DNA from: Colias croceus
Lineage: Eukaryota; Arthropoda; Insecta; Lepidoptera; Pieridae
Reading direction: 5' to 3'
Length of the DNA: 64,000 nucleotides
Assembly (NCBI RefSeq): GCF_905220415.1
Contig: NC_059562.1
Coordinates: 2,805,501 to 2,869,500, forward strand
The notes beneath the pieces are model-generated. The model saw only the letters and a program-made list of their open reading frames with translations, was not told the DNA's origin and searched no databases. Within the stretch, counting starts at the first letter, position 1; each line of letters opens with the position of its first letter. This document shows positions 51,893 to 63,685 of this stretch, piece by piece. The position numbers were made by a program, and so were the translations under genes.

Positions 51893-53719
51893 CTAGGCCG
51901 GCGTCAGCGTGAGCGTGACGGTGGCGCGGCGCGTGGCCCGCCGGCGCACCGGCAGGAACACCAGCGCCGGCAGCAGGCTCAGCGCGCCGCCCGCCTCCTC
52001 CAGCACGAAGGGCTGCATGGTGAGCGGGGCGCGGGGCGCGCGCGGCACGGCCAGCAGCGCGCCGGCGCCGCCGTGCGCCCCCCGCACGTGCGCCTCCAGC
52101 GCGGCGAACCCTTCGGCGCGGAACTCGCACCGCGAGCACGAGTACGCGTCCGCCTCCATCTCCCCTTCCCCCTCGCCTCCCTCGCTCGGCTCGGCGCTGC
52201 CCTCCGGCTCGACCTCCCCGCCCTCCTGCTGCTCGTTGGCTCGCTGGACGTGTGCGCGCTCGTGAGCGAACAAGAAAGCTAGGACGTCAGTAGTGAAAGG
52301 ACAATACGCGCACGCGTATGGTTTATCGCGCGTCAGAAGATCTAGAGGTCGCGGGGGTAAAGGAGGGGGTGGAGGAGGTCGAGCCGGCGGAGCGTGTTCT
52401 GCTAGCAAGTGAGCTCGTAGAGCTCGCGGTCCTCTAAAGCGACGAGCGCAAAGCGGACAAGGTTCTGCAGGAGCGGCGTTCGCCGGCGCCGGTGGAGCTG
52501 GTATTCCGTGCGTGTTGTGTTTATGCACTCGCAAAAAATATTTACTACACAGTTCCTTGTGGCATATATCACATGTTACTCCGCCTAGTTGTGTGCCACT
52601 CTCCAAAGAAATACCGTGCATGCGTTGCATATGAGTTCGCATGAAATATTTGTTGCATAGCTCCTTATTGCAAATTTCGCAAAAGCTCGATCCGGCACCG
52701 CCACGTCTCTCGTCTTGCGGTGGTGGGGAAGAGGACGGTGGTCGCGGGGCCTCGTTGGGTTCGTCTGCGAGACGCTCCGCTGCCAGTTCGTTAAGTTGAG
52801 AAATCATCGTTTGTAGTTTGCGTAATTCCTCACTTGCAGAACCAGGTGACGCCGCTCCTCTCTCTTCTACTATCAAATTCAGCGGACTCGTCTGACTCTC
52901 TCTAAGTACAGTTTCGAGATCTTCCCTATCTTCTTGTTCACGTTTTACTTCAGGGGGATCTTCAGTGTCGAAAGGGGGTGGTAACGATAGAGCCCGTGGT
53001 GGTGTTTCAATGTGTGGAGATGTCGGTAAAAGAGGAGCGGACGGTGATGTCGCGGCTAACGGTGAGTGGTCGATCGCTGGAGACCTCTGTGGAGCCAAAC
53101 CGTGTCTTCTCTCTCGATGGGTGCGCAAAAAATATTTATTGCAATACTCTTTACAACATATTTCGCAGAACGCTTCAGGATTCGTAACTCCTAATCGTCG
53201 CAGAACATCAGGTTGGAAGGCGGCCTCCCGTGCTCGCCTCGCTGAGTCTGGTGACAGGCGCCGCGGTGTTCCACCGGACTCTTCGTCCGAAGATCGCCGG
53301 GGCGGGGTAGTCTGCTGTTGTTGCGGCATGCCAGGATGCGGTTGGGGCTCTCCATCGTATATGCCGTGTTTGTTCGCCCGGTGTGTTTTCAGGAAGTATT
53401 TATTGCAGAACTCCTTGCAGCACAGGTCGCAGTACGCCTCCGGGTTGAATATTCTGGGTGGATCGTGTCGCGGGAGCAGACGGAACGCGGCGAGGGGGTC
53501 AAAGGTGGGCAGGGTGAGTTCCCCGAAGGCGAGGGCGCTCTTGTAGATGTCCGCCATCTTGGCGTGCAGGTCAAGTGGCGGCGGGTGCGCGCGCGCGGGC
53601 GCGGCCTGCTTGCGCCGCTTGCGCCCGGGGCTGCCGCCGCCGTCGCCGTCCGCGCTGGCCGACCCCGGCCCGGGCCCGCCGCAGTCGCGCTCGCGCTTCA
53701 CTGCCGGCGCTACCGACAT
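51893..53719 (-). CDS. C2H2 zinc-finger protein with four KExCxKYF fingers
   Basis: 608 residues from ATG 53719-53717 to TAG 51895-51893. The seven C2H2 fingers are at about 97-118, 185-206, 347-368, 383-404, 421-442, 470-490 and 528-549. Fingers 1-4 share C..C.KE.C.KYF.[RK][TV]H....HG[IL]. Also present: a GRKRRKQ nuclear signal (32-38), a VKRE sumoylation-type site (258-261), a helical ELRKLQTMISQLNELAAERL segment (298-317), and a Pro-run and acidic Gly/Glu-rich linkers. It probably acts as a nuclear DNA-binding regulator. I do not recognise a named orthologue. The frame is open to the acceptor at 53735 (CGGDA precedes the Met), so an upstream coding exon is possible. GC content is far above the surroundings. 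Confidence 0.88.
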   Translation of the reverse strand: MSVAPAVKRERDCGGPGPGSASADGDGGGSPGRKRRKQAAPARAHPPPLDLHAKMADIYKSALAFGELTLPTFDPLAAFRLLPRHDPPRIFNPEAYCDLCCKEFCNKYFLKTHRANKHGIYDGEPQPHPGMPQQQQTTPPRRSSDEESGGTPRRLSPDSARRAREAAFQPDVLRRLGVTNPEAFCEICCKEYCNKYFLRTHRERRHGLAPQRSPAIDHSPLAATSPSAPLLPTSPHIETPPRALSLPPPFDTEDPPEVKREQEDREDLETVLRESQTSPLNLIVEERGAASPGSASEELRKLQTMISQLNELAAERLADEPNEAPRPPSSSPPPQDERRGGAGSSFCEICNKELCNKYFMRTHMQRMHGISLESGTQLGGVTCDICHKELCSKYFLRVHKHNTHGIPAPPAPANAAPAEPCPLCARRFRGPRALRAHLLAEHAPPARPPPPPPLPPRPLDLLTRDKPYACAYCPFTTDVLAFLFAHERAHVQRANEQQEGGEVEPEGSAEPSEGGEGEGEMEADAYSCSRCEFRAEGFAALEAHVRGAHGGAGALLAVPRAPRAPLTMQPFVLEEAGGALSLLPALVFLPVRRRATRRATVTLTLTPA

Positions 53720-53735
53720 CGCGTCACCGCCGCAT
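53720..53735 (-). other. Splice acceptor and exon edge of the zinc-finger exon
   Basis: On the minus strand CTCAATTTCAG precedes ATGCGGCGGTGACGCGATG. The exon therefore begins at 53735. Its first ATG gives only MRR before a stop and is out of frame with the protein start 16 nt later. Splice-site assignment is from consensus and the abrupt AT-to-GC change. Confidence 0.65.
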
Positions 53736-56700
53736 CTGAAATTGAGAAAGTAACCATTAATAAATCTGAATAAAGATATGGACTTTGTGTTGTTCATAGA
53801 GTCTTTTTCCTTTTCATGGCAACCCTATTTATGCCATTCATTTGAATCTTTTAGCTAGTGTCAGTTGGTAACAATACATAAACCAATTTCAAGGAAACTA
53901 CAGTAAATTAAGAGAAAATACTGACTAAGAACGCAACTGTAGTTTTATTGTACCTACTTATAAGTATTTTCATTCATGCATATTGATTAACTAGTATCCA
54001 GTAAGCCACAAGTCAACTTTGCATAGGAATCACTCAATATTTTTACTTGCGGTTGTTCCATGAACCATAAATTCAAATACAAAACAAAATACGATCGTTT
54101 CTAAATACATTATTTCATATTTTAAACAATTTTCACTTGTGTTTTAATAGTTGGTTTTAATTTTAACTTTATCAAGACAAACGTTATAATTCAATGTCCC
54201 ATAAGAAAAGCTATTTTTCAAAGGAATGGAAGTTGGAACAGTAAATAGTGGTTTTTCTTTAATTCATTCAACACCACAAAACAAATTAAAAAAACACATA
54301 GAAATTCTGTATATAACTCTACATATACTTATAATATTAAATATATAAAAATATAAGGTAAAGTATAAAATATAGCTTCTTAAATTATTACCTACTAAGA
54401 AAATCTTATTTGTATACGTAATTTTATTTAGTTTATGTAATTTTTACAGTTATAAAGACACAAAGAAATAGTTTTTAACCGACGCGGACGTTCGCAAAAA
54501 GTTGAGATACGCAATTTTTTTTTATTGACTCTATAAACTGTACATTTAAAAATAACAATTGACTGTATTATTATAACTAAATGCCTATTATACTTGAAAG
54601 TCTGTAAGCGTGCAATAATTTCACGTTAAATTGAATCCGTTTGAGATTTTAAGATTAATCGATATTTATTTCTTCAAAATTTTTTGGTCTAGCTTTCTAT
54701 GACTAAATTTTTTTCAATGTTTATTATTACACAAACTTTATAAAGTTTTACAAAGAGTTTGTTTGTTATTTTGTTTGCTTGAACACGCTTATCTAAGGAA
54801 CTATAGTTCAGATTTGAAAAATGCTTTCAGTGATATATAACGCAATTATCGAGGAAGGCTATATTACGAATTACGATATATATTACCATGACAAGACATC
54901 AAGGTAAAGCCGCGGGGCACAGCTTATAATATTATTGAATCGCATTTGCCTCATGCATAGAGCAGATGCATTTAACATCTGTATAAATAAAAATTACTTC
55001 AATAAAATTGCTATTTGGTATAAAAGTATTAACACCATTTTATTATTATTAATTTTTCTAGGTACAAAATAAGAGTAGTTAGTATTTAAAAGTAGTTAGT
55101 ATTTAAAAGTCTATTTCCATGATGAGAATGATTGATTGATCTTCAACAACATTGTTGAATTGAAACTAGTACAATACATTTTTAACAACACGCTATAGAA
55201 TGACTATAAAAATTATTTGTGAAACAAAAACCATTTAAAGTTTTAAAAACAACGACTAAAGGTTAAACTAACCGATTTAGATAATGTTACTTTTTTTTTA
55301 ACTCAGTCTTAGTAGCTATAGTACGTAAAAGATTCAAAACCAGTAAATTACTAAATAAATTAACCACTTCATTTTCCATTTGCGTAAAATACGTGCTTTC
55401 ATTCCAAAAAATATATAAATAATATCATTAAGCTCTTTAAAATGAAACTATATTATACAATATCAAGAGAAAAGTGTCATTTCGTATGCAGATAGGTATT
55501 CGATTAATTACTTTCGTGGTAATTCGAAACTATGATAGCAACATATGTACATACATACAGATCTTAGTCGATTCTAATAAGAAAACCCACCTGTCAACGT
55601 TCCTCAAATTTATATTATCCTCGTTCATTTGTCATAAACTTATGTCACATGCCACCATAATAAATGTTTATTGTTTACACTAAACATAATTTTTACAACA
55701 TTTATAAAACTTTATAATACACATCACTAGAAATGTTCCATTTTCAAAATTCAAAATTTGTTTACAAAACTGAACTGTCAAATTCGTTCGATTTTCAAAT
55801 TTCGCACGGCACGTGCCCGATGCCCTCTGAATGCGCGTGCGCTCAAAACTGACGTGTTTTAGGTAAAAACGGCGCAATGTGTCTTTTTTTGTAGAAAATA
55901 GCAAAAATCTCACCCCACTAGCCGGGGCACCCCTCGATTTGATTATTTCGACAGGGGCCGGTGCATTACGCATAAGGCTTGGCTTACATGCCATCGTGAA
56001 CATTTAAACAACCCTTTAAAATTTGCATCTTATTGTTCACATTAATTTTATTTTAATTTTCTGTCGTGTATCCACCTTCATTAAAAATTAACATACACGT
56101 TACTTAATTGAATTCCTAACTTTAAAAGCTTTTTGTATTGACAAATTATTTTAATGGAGACTTCACTTTCTTAACTTCCGCAAAGCATTATGTAAGTAGG
56201 TATGTATTCACTATGGATTTTTTTCAATAAAAAAATAGGCAAAAAGTTATACACATAATTATATCGCAGATCAATATCACAAAGAAATTCGAATTACAAA
56301 GCTTATCTTCATAGAAAGCTGTTTTTGTAAAATAATATTTTGTTGCTACATGTAAGCCATCCCTAAAAGCAAACAATACACGATGCTTTCCGAAAATTTG
56401 GAAACACTATCAAAAGGGCGCGGCAGTGTAAATACATGTGTCCCTTTCCATCATTCAACAAAACACTATTTCTGTTTCACAGCACGTAGCTTTCTTTAAT
56501 ATTCGCCGTCCCGTTTCCACATTTATGATTAAGAGTAATGGTGTAATAAATTTAAGTTCAGCCTGCTTTCAAATATTTTTCGCTTTTTCTTTTAAGAAAA
56601 CACGAGGAAACTTTCGCGTTATTTCGCGTATAAACAAAATTCGGGGGCCTGTTGGCGCCTTTTTTTCATTAGGCATGTTTTTTTTTGCGCAGTAAAAAGT

Positions 56701-58089
56701 TTTTATATTAAGTTGTGAAGTTTAATTACTTTATGGAAGTTGAACGCAATCTATTGGTTTGGATTATTAATTATAACTATTTGTATGATTTCTCTATTTT
56801 TATGAAATTGGGCTTTTAATGAAAATTAATTATTGTTTGTTTTTTCGACTTTCAGCGCGATATTGTTAACGCGTGTTTAAATTGAGGTTATGTAACAAAT
56901 AGATTATATTTTATAAATTGAAATTCGATTTATCTTCATTACTATTACAAAATAGACAACATGTTACCTTAAACATGACGTAAATATATCATTCTGTGTA
57001 AAAATTTGTTTTCCGACATTCATTATATAGGTCCACGCCCGCGAGGTGTTGCAAATGCCAAAGTCGGACCTTTTCGACCCTCGTAATCGTATAACAAGCA
57101 ACTATACCGCTTATTTGTGATCTAAAGGGCATTGTAGACGCTTTGTATTATGACATACCAATATTCTGCTCTTTTTATGGCGTGATTCGACATTTTCAAT
57201 ACTACTTTTGTGTTCATTATTTGTAATTGTTATAGAGTTTTAAAACACGATTAGAAGATAGAGTATCATTTAATAGACTATCACTTTCATGAATTTCGAA
57301 ACAAAAATGCATCTTACTCGTTAGTTTAGGTGACTTTGGTTAAAACTAAAAGTATTTTCATTGACAAAAATATCAATAAAATTAAAAATCAGATAAATAA
57401 CTACTAAGTCTAAAAAGTCTTTAAAATTTTAAACATTCGCCTTTAAACGCGAACATCTAGAAAGTTCCAAAGCTATGTTAAAAATAGGCACTATTTCCAT
57501 TACTGTTGACCGCCAAATTTTATGTCGTGCAAGTAATTAGGCTACCAAAAGTGTCGCTTGGCATGTAACTAAACTATATTTAACACTAATAACAATATGT
57601 ATCGGACTTTATAGCGATCACTGGACGCCATTTTGGTAGCGTTTTATAAGATCTCAAAATAATAGGTTATGAAAAATCGTTTTTTTTTTTTAATTCTTGG
57701 AAGTTTTTTCGCTCCTTTTTCATTCTAAAATGATATATTTGGGATTTATTCAATTGTTATGGATATAATCAAAATAAAGAAGATGAGTAGAAACGCGTTT
57801 ATGGCACCTAGGTAGAGACAACAAAGTTAATTGTGATAAAATAAAATTTGAATTTTGAACATTCTAGAGACATTCATAAAAATTAAAAACATTTGTTTTT
57901 CAAATATGTCTAAGTATTGTGTAATTTTTTGAAATAAGTAAGTTTGAAGGAAGAAGCAAACAGCACCAATGGGGGTGTTTTCATAATGTTGATCATAAAC
58001 AAAAACAACCGCATTAGTGATGCGTGTTATAAATTCTTGAAGATATAATATGAATTGTTTACATATTACAATACATTATTTTATTAATA
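53736..58089 (-). other. Upstream or intron sequence of the zinc-finger gene
   Basis: Mostly AT-rich. 54770-54930 is a diverged repeat C (GAGGAAGGCTATATTACG, AAAGCCGCGGGGCACAGC). CpG-containing non-repetitive blocks lie at 55800-55990, 56410-56700 and 57030-57140. Open frames there (for example 55680-56003, minus) lack protein motifs. No upstream exon could be recognised. Confidence 0.35.
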
Positions 58090-58320
58090 CACTAGCTTCC
58101 GCCCGCGACTCCGTCCGCGCGGAAAAATTAAGATTTATTTTTTTCTACGTATTTTTCCGGGATAAAAAGTATCCTATTTTATGCCCAGGATAATAAGGTA
58201 TAATTATACCAAGTTTCATCGAAATCGAACCGTTAGTTTTCACGTGATGCCTGAACATACAGACAGACAGACAGACAGACAAACTGACAGACATACACAG
58301 ACAGACAGACAAAAATTTTT
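58090..58320 (+). repeat. Repeat E-like copy with GACA microsatellite
   Basis: ACTAGCTTCCGCCCGCGACT, TTTTTCCGGGATAAAAAGTA, CATCGAAATCGAACCGTTAG, then runs of GACA from about 58257 to 58313. A diverged member of the ACTAGCTTTCCGCCCGCGG superfamily. Confidence 0.65.
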
Positions 58321-58432
58321 TTAATCACATATTTGGGTTTGGTATCAATCCAGTAACAAAAAAATACAATCGATCATGCAATTGAACAAAAACAATTATC
58401 ATGTTACAGTGATGCTACACTAACTCTATAAT

Positions 58433-58636
58433 CTATACTCATATTATAAAGCTGAAGAGTTTGTTTGTTTGAAAGCGCTAATCTCGGGAAGTACTGGTCC
58501 GATTTGAAAAATTATTTCGGTGTTAGAATGCCCATTTATCGAGAAAGGCTATAGGCTATAATTATATCATTACGCTAAGACCAATAGGAGCGGACCGAGC
58601 GGAGCACTGCGGGTAAAACCGCGGAGCACAGCTAGT
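58433..58636 (+). repeat. Interspersed repeat C, full forward copy
   Basis: It starts ATACTCATATTATAAAGCTG, then AAGAGTTTGTTTGTTTGAAA, and ends ACCGCGGAGCACAGCTAGTC. It includes a small GCGGAC/CGAGCGGAGC duplication. It pairs with reverse copies at 15862 and 43146. Confidence 0.7.
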
Positions 58637-59585
58637 CATATCATACGCATAAGAAAAACACGTACATACAGAACTGAGCTCTCTTACCTCATTCATTATT
58701 ACCAAGACATCCTTACATTTCATTCCGAACCATAAAAATATAGGCCGAAATTTTTCAACTCGAGTGTTATATTTTTATGCAGTCGTTAACTTTGAAATAT
58801 CGGGGAGGGGGTGGGAGGGTGGCGCAAATAAAATAAAAATAAAGGCCGATTATAGTCGACATTTTATAATGGCTCCCAAAATGACATGCGGGCGCCGGCT
58901 CGTCGGAATGCGTGGAGTAGCGTTATGTAATCGTAAAAATATTCTGAAATATTTAGTGTATGAGGCTCCACTGAATTGCTGTGCGATAGTTCTGGGAGGA
59001 TGAATTGTTGATAGAATGGATGTTTTGGATTGCACGGAAGTATACCTATTTGAATATGTGAAAAAAACTTATAAATATAGTAATTATAACAAAACAGTAG
59101 ACTATAATATCAAGGAAAATAATTTTTTAGTTTTTCGAAATCATCCCTTAATAAAGACCCAACCAATAATGACAATACCAGTTCTTGCAATTTATGAAAA
59201 TTATAATACTAAAGAGTAGCAACATACCAAAAACTTTTATAACAAAACATCAACTCCACGCCACATTCGTCGTTCATGTCACCGCATATTTATTTTCAAT
59301 CAAACGAGGCGGGAGTCGAACCCACACCCCCGCGCCAGGTGCTATACATTTTATAATTATCGTTGTCAATATGATTTCAGTTCAATTTTAAAATTGATAA
59401 TCAAAAGGGGAATGACGAATATGACGACGTGTGTGCGTTTCTGAACGAAATATTGTATATTTTTAAAGAATTGTTTTTTTATGAGATCGATTATGATAAA
59501 CTTCTAAATCGTCTTTAATAGTAATTTCTATTACAAAACTTTCGAAGGTTTTATTCAAAATATATCATTAAAGTACAATATATAC
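58637..59585. other. Non-coding sequence with a complex block and a SINE-like remnant
   Basis: 58795-58990 (GGGGAGGGGGTGGGAGGGTG, TCCCAAAATGACATGCGGGC) is GC-richer and non-repetitive. 59305-59345 read on the minus strand gives GTGTGGGTTCGACTCCCGCC, a box B-like sequence, probably a SINE head remnant, as no tRNA cloverleaf can be completed. Confidence 0.35.
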
Positions 59586-59844
59586 CATACTAATATTATA
59601 AATGCGAAAGTAACTCTGTCTGTCTGTCTGTTACTCAATCACGCCTTAACTACTGGGTAGGTACAGTAGTAAATTGGTAAATTTGCATGAAATTTGGTAT
59701 AATATATAGATATTTTGATACCCGAGAAAGGACATTTTTTACCCCGGGAAATAGGATAGGTTTTATCCCGGAAATCCCACGGGAATGGGAACTATGCGGG
59801 TTTTTCTTTGCCTGCGCGGGCGAAGCCGCGGGCGGAAAGCTAGT
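59586..59844 (-). repeat. Interspersed repeat E, full reverse copy
   Basis: CATACTAATATTATAAATGC opens it, TGTCTGTCTGTCTGTTACTC follows, and GGGCGAAGCCGCGGGCGGAA then AGCTAGTT closes it. It is the reverse complement of 42682-42920. An open frame of 79 codons across it is not a gene. Confidence 0.75.
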
Positions 59845-60321
59845 TAAAAATAAAATAATTCAAAAACATGCTTGTCATTTCATTTTTTCTTCTTTTTTTC
59901 AAATGGCAACTAGTCATTTCACATAGCTTCAAATATTTAATATGATTAAATAATAAATAGTCATATACCTACCTAGAAAAGTCGAAATAACTCGCGTATC
60001 ACAAAGCTCCCCAAAATATTTGTCCGATAACAATAATCGATGAACAATTTAGTACAATTTTAATTCCACCTTATCATGTTATCTTTAAAACGTATCGTTG
60101 ATAAAAATAAAAATAATTTGGACACAAAATCGATATGAGTTACGTGAACGCTCGCGGTTTGGCCTTCGTTCTTATTTATACGAATTCAGTTAAGCTTTTG
60201 TTAAAACCTAAATCAATTTACGTTTGGTTTAATTTTGAAATTGACCATTCTGGGCAAATAGTGATGGAAAAACTAGCTTGTGGCAATAATATAACCACTG
60301 TTTAAACCCTAGTTTAAGTAA

Positions 60322-60509
60322 TCACTACATAGTATAAAACAAAGTCACTTTCTCTGTCCCTATGTCCCTTTGTATGCTTAAATCTTTCAAACTACGCAAC
60401 GGATTTTGATGCGGTTTTTTTTAGATAGAGTGATTCAAGAGAAAGGTTTTAGTATATAATTTATTAGGTTTAAGTCAAAGCGGGCGAAGCCGCGGGCGGT
60501 AAGCTAGTA
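60322..60509 (-). repeat. Interspersed repeat A, reverse full-length copy
   Basis: TCACTACATAGTATAAAACA to GAAGCCGCGGGCGGTAAGCT, parallel to 19581-19770 with few differences, and the reverse complement of 4687-4881. Confidence 0.7.
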
Positions 60510-61364
60510 TAGTATAGCTTACTAGACTTTTTTTTATATCAAGCAAGTCCCTCTACTTTTAAAGATGACCCATTTAAGGCACAAATATACAAAATTCATC
60601 GCTACAGTATAAGTATAGATTTTCAAATATAACACGACCCTATATGAATAAAGATTTATATGAGATTGTCTTGAACGTGCGTCAAATTGACGTGAATACA
60701 AAGAAAGCACACACACACAGCTACACGCACACAATCACACCCCACCACCCTCTGTCGAGAGCTTGAATTTAAATTCCAAATTACGATGTTTTCCATTTTT
60801 ATGACTTGGTAAAAATATTTCAGGATATCTATAAATATATGTTCGCGAAAATATAGTCGACTGTTCCGTCAAAATCGTCTTATAACGGAAGGAAAATGTC
60901 TAAGGCTGGAACAGCTGATCATGATTATTTTTGTTTTTCTTAAAAGTATCGAAGTTTTAATGTTTTATCGAAAGGAAAGGGGATTGTTATTTTATGGTAG
61001 ACTTTTTATGATGGTGACAGAAATAGGCCATCACATACTAAGTACCTACTATTTAATCAACTAAATATCAGTCATTTTAACAAAATGATGCATGTAAATA
61101 AGCTGTCCTTTAGTCATTTAATAAAGTGTCGTCATTCAATGAACGCGCTGGTCATTGAATCAAATAGCAGATTTAACCAGATGACGGCGCACTTACAAAA
61201 GAAAGACCCCTTAAACAGTGACTTTAAAAACTTCTATTGCCCCCCGAAAAAATTGCACACGCGTTATGATTGTTAACCGTAAAATATATTTTGAAAAATG
61301 CACAATGCTATCTGTTCTTCTACTAAGCAAAAAGTTTTCCGGAAAAGAACGGATTTTGATATTG
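60510..61364. other. AT-rich non-coding stretch
   Basis: A short CA-rich tract lies at about 60708-60745 (CACACACACACAG, CACGCACACAATC). Nothing else is recognised; small frames near 61085-61276 lack motifs. Confidence 0.4.
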
Positions 61365-61402
61365 ATTGAAATGCTGTCATTTTTATATGACAGCATTTCA
61401 AT
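61365..61402. other. Perfect 16-bp hairpin with a 6-nt loop
   Basis: ATTGAAATGCTGTCAT (61365-61380) and its exact reverse complement (61387-61402) flank TTTTAT. Pairing beyond this is weak, so it is shorter than a typical microRNA precursor. Frames read across it on both strands mirror each other, which is a palindrome effect. Confidence 0.5.
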
Positions 61403-61526
61403 TGAGAATATTTCTATTGTAACTTTTAATAGCATTTAATTAAGTATAATATGACAATTTGATTTTTTTTAATGCAAATGATAAGTTGTATTTCCGAACA
61501 ATATTATAAACATTTATTTTATTATA

Positions 61527-61625
61527 GCTGACCCGGCAAACGTTGTTTACCAGAACACCCTTATCACTTTAGGCTATAAAAATAGTTTAAACAACCAACA
61601 ATAATTATAGATAGTCCTACAGAAT
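61527..61625 (+). repeat. Retroelement-tail-like fragment
   Basis: TAGCTGACCCGGCAAACGTT followed by GTTTACCAGAACACCC and GGCTATAAAAATAGTTTAAA. Shares its opening with the fragment at 46797. Confidence 0.45.
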
Positions 61626-62835
61626 TTACGTTTAAACACCCTACTAAATAAACTCTACCAAATTTACACAAAAAAATGATTATAAAAAGTTTATCGAGAC
61701 GTTACGGAGGAGCTTACAGACACTTTGACACAAAAATTTTAATTTATTTATTATATCATAGAAAATATAATAATAACATATTTTACAGATATTTCCTCTT
61801 GGGAAAAAGGCCTCCAAAAATTCTTGGAATACTCATGTCATGAATGATTTAATGTTTTGGTAGAATTTTATGAATAAATAAGAAATAAATATATGGACGA
61901 AAATCACTCCCTTACGTCACCAAAAACAGAATAAAGTAATAAATAAATAATTATTATTATTGGATTATAATAAGGTAAATATATTTTATACGCATTATAT
62001 AACACACTAATATAATGCACAAATATACAAGTACTCTTGAAATCGAATGTTCTCATATTTCCGTATATTCTGTCAACTTGTATCCTCATCCTCAAAGCAT
62101 ATTCATTTATCACTTTCGGTTCAGTTAATCCCATAATAAGAATCAGAATTATGGTAATATTTTTAAAGTTTAATAAGATTCCTGCACAATCGAGGAGATT
62201 TTTAAACTTCTCGAAGTTTTAAAAAATACTTTTAATCCCCGAATTTCTGTGATTTGCTTTTATTAGCATTATGTATTATATATTTTATATATTATGTATA
62301 TATAATATATTAATATTGTATTATTTATTTATCTGTGGTATTATTTATTTACAATACTAAAAACATCTAAATTTAGAATTGACACTTAAGTCCTAATCAG
62401 ATTTAGTACGAATTTCTATTTGAAAAATGTAGGTTTCGTAAATATTCACTTGTAAATGTGTTCTATTTATTTATTCATACTTTTAAAGTAAACTATATGG
62501 AGGGACTATTTTCAGAGTTTTACTTAGAAAAATAGAAAATATATGTAGGACTGGTAATTATAATATTGTCAGACTGAAATCATTTTTTTTTTTTGTAATA
62601 ACATTATAATACTCCATTAATAAACCTGACTGTATTAATTTGACTCTATTTATGAGTAAACCGATTATAATTGGACTCTATTTAAAATGCAATAAGATTT
62701 ATTTTTCTAACAAGAAGTCAGGAGTTTCAGATCATTCACTTGTTTTTGAACTTTTTTTTTTCATAAATTTGTCAAAAGAAATAATAGAATATTTCACTGC
62801 GATAAAAGTCGTAGGAGTATAGCCTAAGTTACTTA
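61626..62835. other. AT-rich non-coding stretch
   Basis: Contains a TATATATTATGTATATATAA-type low-complexity tract around 62275-62345. No supported gene or RNA. Confidence 0.4.
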
Positions 62836-63031
62836 AGAGCTAGCGCTCAAGAGCAACTTTTGTCTCTGCAACTATTTTGTCTCTCCCATCAACTCTATGG
62901 TTCTAGCAACTTAATAATAATATACTACGGTTCTAGTAAAGTGCGCGCACGTAGCGACGCATCTTCCCATAGAGTTGATGGGAGAGACAAAATAGTTGCG
63001 CAGACAAAAGTTGCTCTTACGCGCTAGCTCT
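62836..63031. mobile_element. Foldback element with 65-bp arms
   Basis: The left arm 62836-62900 and right arm 62967-63031 are inverted copies with about 4 mismatches in 65 bp. The arm opens AGAGCTAGCGC and ends CCCATCAACTCTATGG; the loop is 66 nt and contains GTGCGCGCAC. Flanking TAAGTTA occurs on both sides in inverted sense. No coding capacity. RNA from it would form a long hairpin. Confidence 0.8.
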
Positions 63032-63685
63032 AAGTTATTAATAGACAGAGGCTCTTCACTATTTCCGTCAACAAAAATCATCCAATAAAATCCCTCCGTT
63101 GCAACGTGAAAGGCAAACAAACAAAATATTGGTTACCCCTACAGATCACGCTTAGCATGTTTTTAATTATTAAGAAGAAGCCACACTATTGGACTAACGT
63201 ATTCAATGTAAAGTGATATTCCTAATCGGATTATTTACAACAACTTATACTATGTAAATTCGTTTCTGACGAATATATTTACAGAATCGCAAAAATGTAA
63301 TACATTGCTATTTTATTTTATTTATTAGAAAACAAAATTTCACATTTATTTAAAACACGCTAATACGCTTTTAAAAATTAAAACGAAAATCCATTGTGTT
63401 TGCAGCAATGTACTGTGTTCAATTATATTTTTCAGTTCACATTTCTTATAAGAAAAATCGCTGTTGAAAGCTCTTGAAAGTTTATTTAGTTGAATTTAAA
63501 TGTAACAATAATATTAGTATTTCTAAACTTTAAGTTTAAACCAATAAGATGTAATAAATATTAAGAAAATATGTGTAGATTTACTCTTTGCAGATTTAAA
63601 ATTTACAAATCTAACAAGATTCTTCAGGTTTAAAATTAAAATTTTTAAGTTCTTAAGGGCCGTAGTTTTGAGTTATTTTAAGATC
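63032..63685. other. AT-rich non-coding stretch
   Basis: No gene, repeat or structure is recognised, apart from the flank of the foldback element. Confidence 0.4.

Noticed and set aside
51666..52139. 157-codon Ala/Arg-rich minus-strand frame
   Set aside because: It overlaps the end of the zinc-finger exon in another frame, and its composition is that of GC-rich DNA read out of frame.
52965..53773. Plus-strand open frames of 68-193 codons
   Set aside because: They are antisense to the zinc-finger exon and have no motif; high GC suppresses stops in all frames.
59300..59345. Box B-like GGTTCGACTCCCGCC on the minus strand as a tRNA gene
   Set aside because: No box A at proper spacing and no cloverleaf; best taken as a SINE remnant.
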